Positions 59,855 to 64,000 of a stretch of DNA of 64,000 nt are shown piece by piece (the first letter of the stretch is position 1; every line of letters starts with the position of its first letter). Under the pieces are notes generated by a model. That model searched no databases, was not told the DNA's origin, and was given only the letters and a program-made list of their open reading frames with translations. The position numbers and the translations under genes were made by a program. Source of the stretch: Aptenodytes patagonicus (taxonomy: Eukaryota > Chordata > Aves > Sphenisciformes > Spheniscidae); NCBI RefSeq assembly GCF_965638725.1, contig NC_134950.1:78604657-78668656 (forward strand), read 5' to 3'.

Positions 59855-62800
59855 TATTTTCAAAATGTGTACAGTTTGTTTTGGTTACATCAATAGAATA
59901 CACTTGTTTTTAAGAAATAATGCTTCGTCAGCATATTGGTAAAATGTTTTAGGTCATACCACTTAGGACTACTTCATTTTTAAGGTCTTTAGAATATCTG
60001 CTAGGTTAATACCAGTAGAGACAACTAACTATTTAAATCACGAGGGGAAAATACAAAAGTAGATGTATTTTGCATACTTAGTCCTTTGCTGATAGACCTC
60101 AGCTCCTCTCGTCGCGGACTGGTGTAAGGAGTCTATATTGTCGTTTTCATCTACCTGTCCATTCAGTTGTTGGTTAAGAGGATTATAGTGAACAGTTCAT
60201 GGTGTACATCCAGCACTGAAAAGTCATGAATGTTGCAATGTAGCCTCAAATGCAAAAACATCCTAAAAACTTTCTTTCAAGATGATTATAATATCACTGC
60301 TGACCAGCTGGTAACTTCTTCCCAAAGAATGTAAAATTCCACTTGGGTCAGTCACCTGTTCCACCTTTAAAGATGCCGCGTTGAGCGTAACACTTTTGCT
60401 TTTACCTGAAGAAAACAAACAGTAACATAAAATACCATGGTACTTTATATGACACCCATCTTCTTCACTTTTGTAAGACTGTTGAGAATTACTAAGTGGT
60501 TGGCTCAATGCATTCCTTGTCATTCATTAACAGCCTTATTTAAGTTGGTATTCAGTAACAGAATCCTGTTTAAAATCCTACTTGTTTTGTATTTGCAGAT
60601 CATACCCCATGCAAATTGCAAAGTTTTTAATAAATATTAGAGAGTTTATACTCTTTTCCCCTTAGCTCCTTTTCCTATCTAGTTCATGTATAAAAATGAG
60701 CTAGATGCGAAGGCCATTTTTAGCTCTTTGTCGCACCTGGAAAATGGGGTTTGCAGGTGTTTGTTTTTTCAAGCACAAATGTGGACCACAGGTTTAAATA
60801 CGTATGTCTTCAGGAACTGTTCTCTGAAAAAAGGAATAAAAAGAAATACTGTGCTACATCTAAGAAGTAATTTTTCAGTATGGTGTATTACCTTAAGATA
60901 CTATACTATAAGCATCCCACTAATATACTGTTTACGTGACAGAGCCTGAAGCTCCAAACATTGTATTTTGATGTGAAGGACACAAAAATGGAAACAGTAC
61001 ATTTGAAAGTAACCAGTAAGACTGTACGATTTGCCTTTCCGGTTTGAATGAACTAAAGTAACTTTTGTATAAAACATATGCAACTAAGGCATTTGAAGAA
61101 AATGGAACACAAGCATTATTAGGATTCTACGGAGTGACACCTTTTATAGCTCAAACACTAGTAGAAACAGCATAACTAGCAGAATATATCAAATACCTCT
61201 TTTTATCAAATGCCATTTGACAATAAATAGCTGGGAAAGAGCGTGTTAAAAAATGTTTAGCAGTTAAGAAATTAAACTCTATTTAACTGTAATCCATAGA
61301 ATGACTAAAGGCTACCTATTCCTTATTTTCGTGTGGTAATGAGAGATGAACAGACCACCGGGTCGTCACATTAGGCTGAAGCACTGCACGCCCATGTTAG
61401 CTGCGTAATTTCCCACTTGCAACAGCGCTAAATTAGCTAGCATTAGTTTGAATTATTAATGGCTACAGAGAGAGCACGGTATGCAGTATTGTCTTTGTGA
61501 AAATACAGACTTTGTTTTTGCTAAAAAAACACCGTACCAAGTAATATCAGCACATGGAACTTCCTACAGTATGGATAGCAAATTAATTTGAGAATTACCC
61601 TCTGAAATGAATGCAGCTTTTTAAGGCAATAGCAATCTTGATTAAGCAGCATTTTGACATTTTTATATATTTACCTTCCTGTTGCACATCAGAAGCAGAA
61701 AGCTCTGGCTGGCAGACCATTTCATCAATTAAAGGCATTTATAGAATTGTATCTATACTTTGAGGGAGAATAATAAAGCTGATGCAGTGTTCACTCTGGT
61801 ATTATACACACTAGAATATTGACTTTCTTCTCCATGCGTACGTTTATGGATTTTAGCCCAGTGTAGAAATGATGCTTTTTGGTCCTCCTGATAGGTGAAA
61901 TTCACTGTAATTCACGAAGTTTGCACACCCTTTAAGGCTTACTGGAAAAAGTAAAGTAAGTGGTTATAAAGGTTTGTCTTTAATTCTGCCTACTATGAAC
62001 AAAAGCACTTTACACGAGTATTTGTGAACGTCCTCTCATTCACTGACTGCAGTCAAGTACAGATGCTTTATTATAGGCGCGATCTGCGGAAGAAATCCTG
62101 ATCTCAGTTAACAGTGTTAACCTGGGCTTCTAAACTACTCTCGGTTTATGCTGGCTTAACCAAGAAAATAATTCTCATTTGTCAACGCACACATGCCGTA
62201 TATATACAAATACACACCTCTCGTTGCTAAAATATTTTAGGTCTGCTCTCTTGTGTGGTTGGAGCCAGAAGAAAGAAATTTCTTTGCATATAAAACCATG
62301 GAAAAAAGTTTTCCTTGTTTATCTCTTCCCCAGAATAATTACATGTTAAACTTACTTTCATTTCCTCATGTTACGTCTGCTATGTGCTTGCTATTTTTCC
62401 ACAATGTGTGTGAACTGATACTTGCATTCCTATTTTCACCATTTTTCCTAAGTTCACCTCTTCGCCACGAGGTACAATCTGTGCACACAGAAACACTCAG
62501 CACACTCCACTTTTCCAGATCATCCTGCCATTTGTGCAAAATCCGCAGCGGTGCTCTGTATCCTGCGGGAACTGGAGTGCTTGCTGTTTGCTGTGCCGTT
62601 TCTCCCTTTTTGCCAAGGAAACACGAAGCAGGCTAACTTCTTGAGTTCTACTAAATTGACAAGATTACTGACGGATGCAAGTGGCAAACTCAACATTTAC
62701 GATCGACAGATTATACATATCCAACAAGACTAACTTGCTATTCCATTACTACAGTCTGCTTATTCTTTTCAACAATAGCTTTAATTATGCTGTATATTTC

Positions 62801-63814
62801 TTGAAAGCAATGATTTTTGTAAAAGCAGAAAACTGTTAAGTGTTACAGAAATAGCGTTACTATTAGCTCATAGCCCCAAATGAACCTAACATGAACGAGG
62901 TAACAAATATTTCTGGTAAGTTGACAGTCGATTGTTTTTAAAACATCAGCTTTTGTGCTGCTGATTATGTCAGTGTTTTCCTGGTACTGATTAATTAATA
63001 TTCCGTATCAGTGTTTCCACGTAGCCTCAATAGGTAAACAATAAAAACTTTTGACTCCTCTGTAACTGATAATTGACATACAAGTTTGGAGTTTTCCTGT
63101 ATTTATTGTAAAAGCGTATAAAATGAATCGGGCACATATTATATATGAGCAATTGGAACAACATATTAGGTTGTGTTTATTTTTTCTCTGCTATGGGAGT
63201 TGCTTAATGTGACATTTCAAAAGACCGAAAATTTACATTTTCAGTGTGGTTGAGCATAAGTATTTTTTAAGAGGGAAGAGGATTCTGGGAAGGAGTGGCT
63301 GTCTTCTCGAAACTGAACAAGTTATAAACTTTCTGAAGTAGTACTTACTTTTACCAAAAAGTGATAAAAAATTTGAATTCTTGGACAGCCAGAAAAATAG
63401 TCTGTGACATTCAGTTCAATGCTGTCTCCCCAGTTTGTGTTTTGTTTTCAGTGCGGCAGGAATACAGGGCAGAAGGTGTGTTTTTGCAGACAGAAAACCT
63501 ATGGTAACACAGGCTGTGAAGAAAATCCATTGCCTGGTAAGAGGAATAAATGAAGCCTTTAGTTGGGTTGCATTAGATTCTTAAATAACACGTGCCTTTC
63601 AAAGCCTCCTACATATTATGGAGCTATCATAGTTTAGATATTAAAGTTACCATCAAAAGTAACATCAAATATTTTACAACCATGACAGTATAGTTTATAT
63701 TGCACCATATGAGAACAGAAGGGATTGTTTTCCAAAGTGAGGGAACCTTTCATCGTATCTTTTTCTTTCTTATCTGTATTAAAGACTTCAATTCGATGTC
63801 ATTTAAACCTGGCT
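59855..63814. other. Intergenic DNA after ZPBP
   Basis: No gene recognised. Open frames such as 62253-62636 lack domains. One exon-like, Cys-rich segment lies at 63452-63536 (see findings). In mammals VWC2 is the next gene, transcribed towards ZPBP, so its end would be expected on the minus strand further on; no exon was identified here. Confidence 0.5.
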
Positions 63815-64000
63815 TTCAGTTTCACACCTCTGGAGATCATCGAGTCCGACACCTTGCTGAATGCAGGTTCAGCTACAGCAGGCTGCTCAGGGCCGTGTCC
63901 AGTCAGGTTTCGACCATCCTCAAGGATGGAGGCTCCACGACATCTCTGGGCAACACCCTCCAGTATTCAATCACCTTTACCGTAGGATTTTTTTTTTAAT
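63815..64000 (-). mobile_element. CR1 LINE 3' region, cut by the window edge
   Basis: The plus strand reads as the reverse complement of a CR1 3' end, with phrases such as CTGGAGATCATCGAGTCC, GGCTGCTCAGGGCC and TCTCTGGGCAACACCCTCCA that recur in avian CR1 tails (compare CCTGGGCAGCCTGTTCCA in the 27.9-kb copy). It has diverged from the other copies, so it belongs to a different subfamily. Confidence 0.8.

Noticed and set aside
62253-62636. 127-codon plus-strand open frame
   Set aside because: No domain, conserved motif or transcript signal; likely chance.
62440-62640. Minus-strand reading with CGFCTNGRMIWKSGVC, reminiscent of a Cys-rich extracellular domain such as VWC2
   Set aside because: It is broken by TGA right after the motif, has no clear splice sites, and the likeness is too short to assign.

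Overview
The window looks like vertebrate nuclear DNA from a bird. It is AT-rich and spliced, has one CpG island, and its dispersed repeats are CR1 LINEs, including copies with the typical avian 3' end (AATCATAGAATC). Nothing prokaryotic, viral or plasmid-like was seen. The species cannot be told from this sequence.

The window holds two head-to-head genes whose products belong to sperm. The plus-strand gene is ZPBP (zona pellucida-binding protein 1, sp38), rebuilt here as eight coding exons from 27510 to 59791. Every junction is AG/GT and every phase agrees, giving a complete 343-residue reading frame with a poly(A) signal at 59849. The minus-strand gene is SPMIP7 (SPATA48, C7orf72; a sperm microtubule inner protein family member). 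Its first coding exon (24346-24859) is clear. I found four smaller downstream exons at 6216-4315 by splice sites and phase. The last of them carries an in-frame TGA. The names rest on recognised protein features and on the known ZPBP/SPATA48 gene order of vertebrates, not on a database search.

Layout: 1-4314, 3' side of SPMIP7; 4315-6216, its cluster of short exons; 6217-24345, a long intronic stretch with a CR1 fragment (18.7-19.7 kb), a perfect 60-bp tandem duplication (22.45 kb) and some unplaced exon-like segments; 24346-24859, SPMIP7 exon 1; 24860-27509, the intergenic promoter region, with an RFX-type X-box near SPMIP7 and paired MYB motifs near ZPBP; about 27.05-27.87 kb, a CpG island; 27510-59791, ZPBP, with CR1 copies in introns 1, 3 and 5; 59855-64000, intergenic DNA ending in another CR1. 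In the human order VWC2 lies beyond ZPBP, but no exon of it was recognised here.

The products act in the same cell type: ZPBP in the acrosome and zona or egg-coat binding, SPMIP7 inside the sperm tail axoneme. The promoter motifs fit joint male germ-cell expression through MYBL1 and RFX2. This is inference from motifs alone. No undescribed system is evident. The points most worth checking are the SPMIP7 stop codon, the promoter motifs, the unplaced exon-like segments, and a long CR1 reading frame whose reverse transcriptase has lost a catalytic aspartate.
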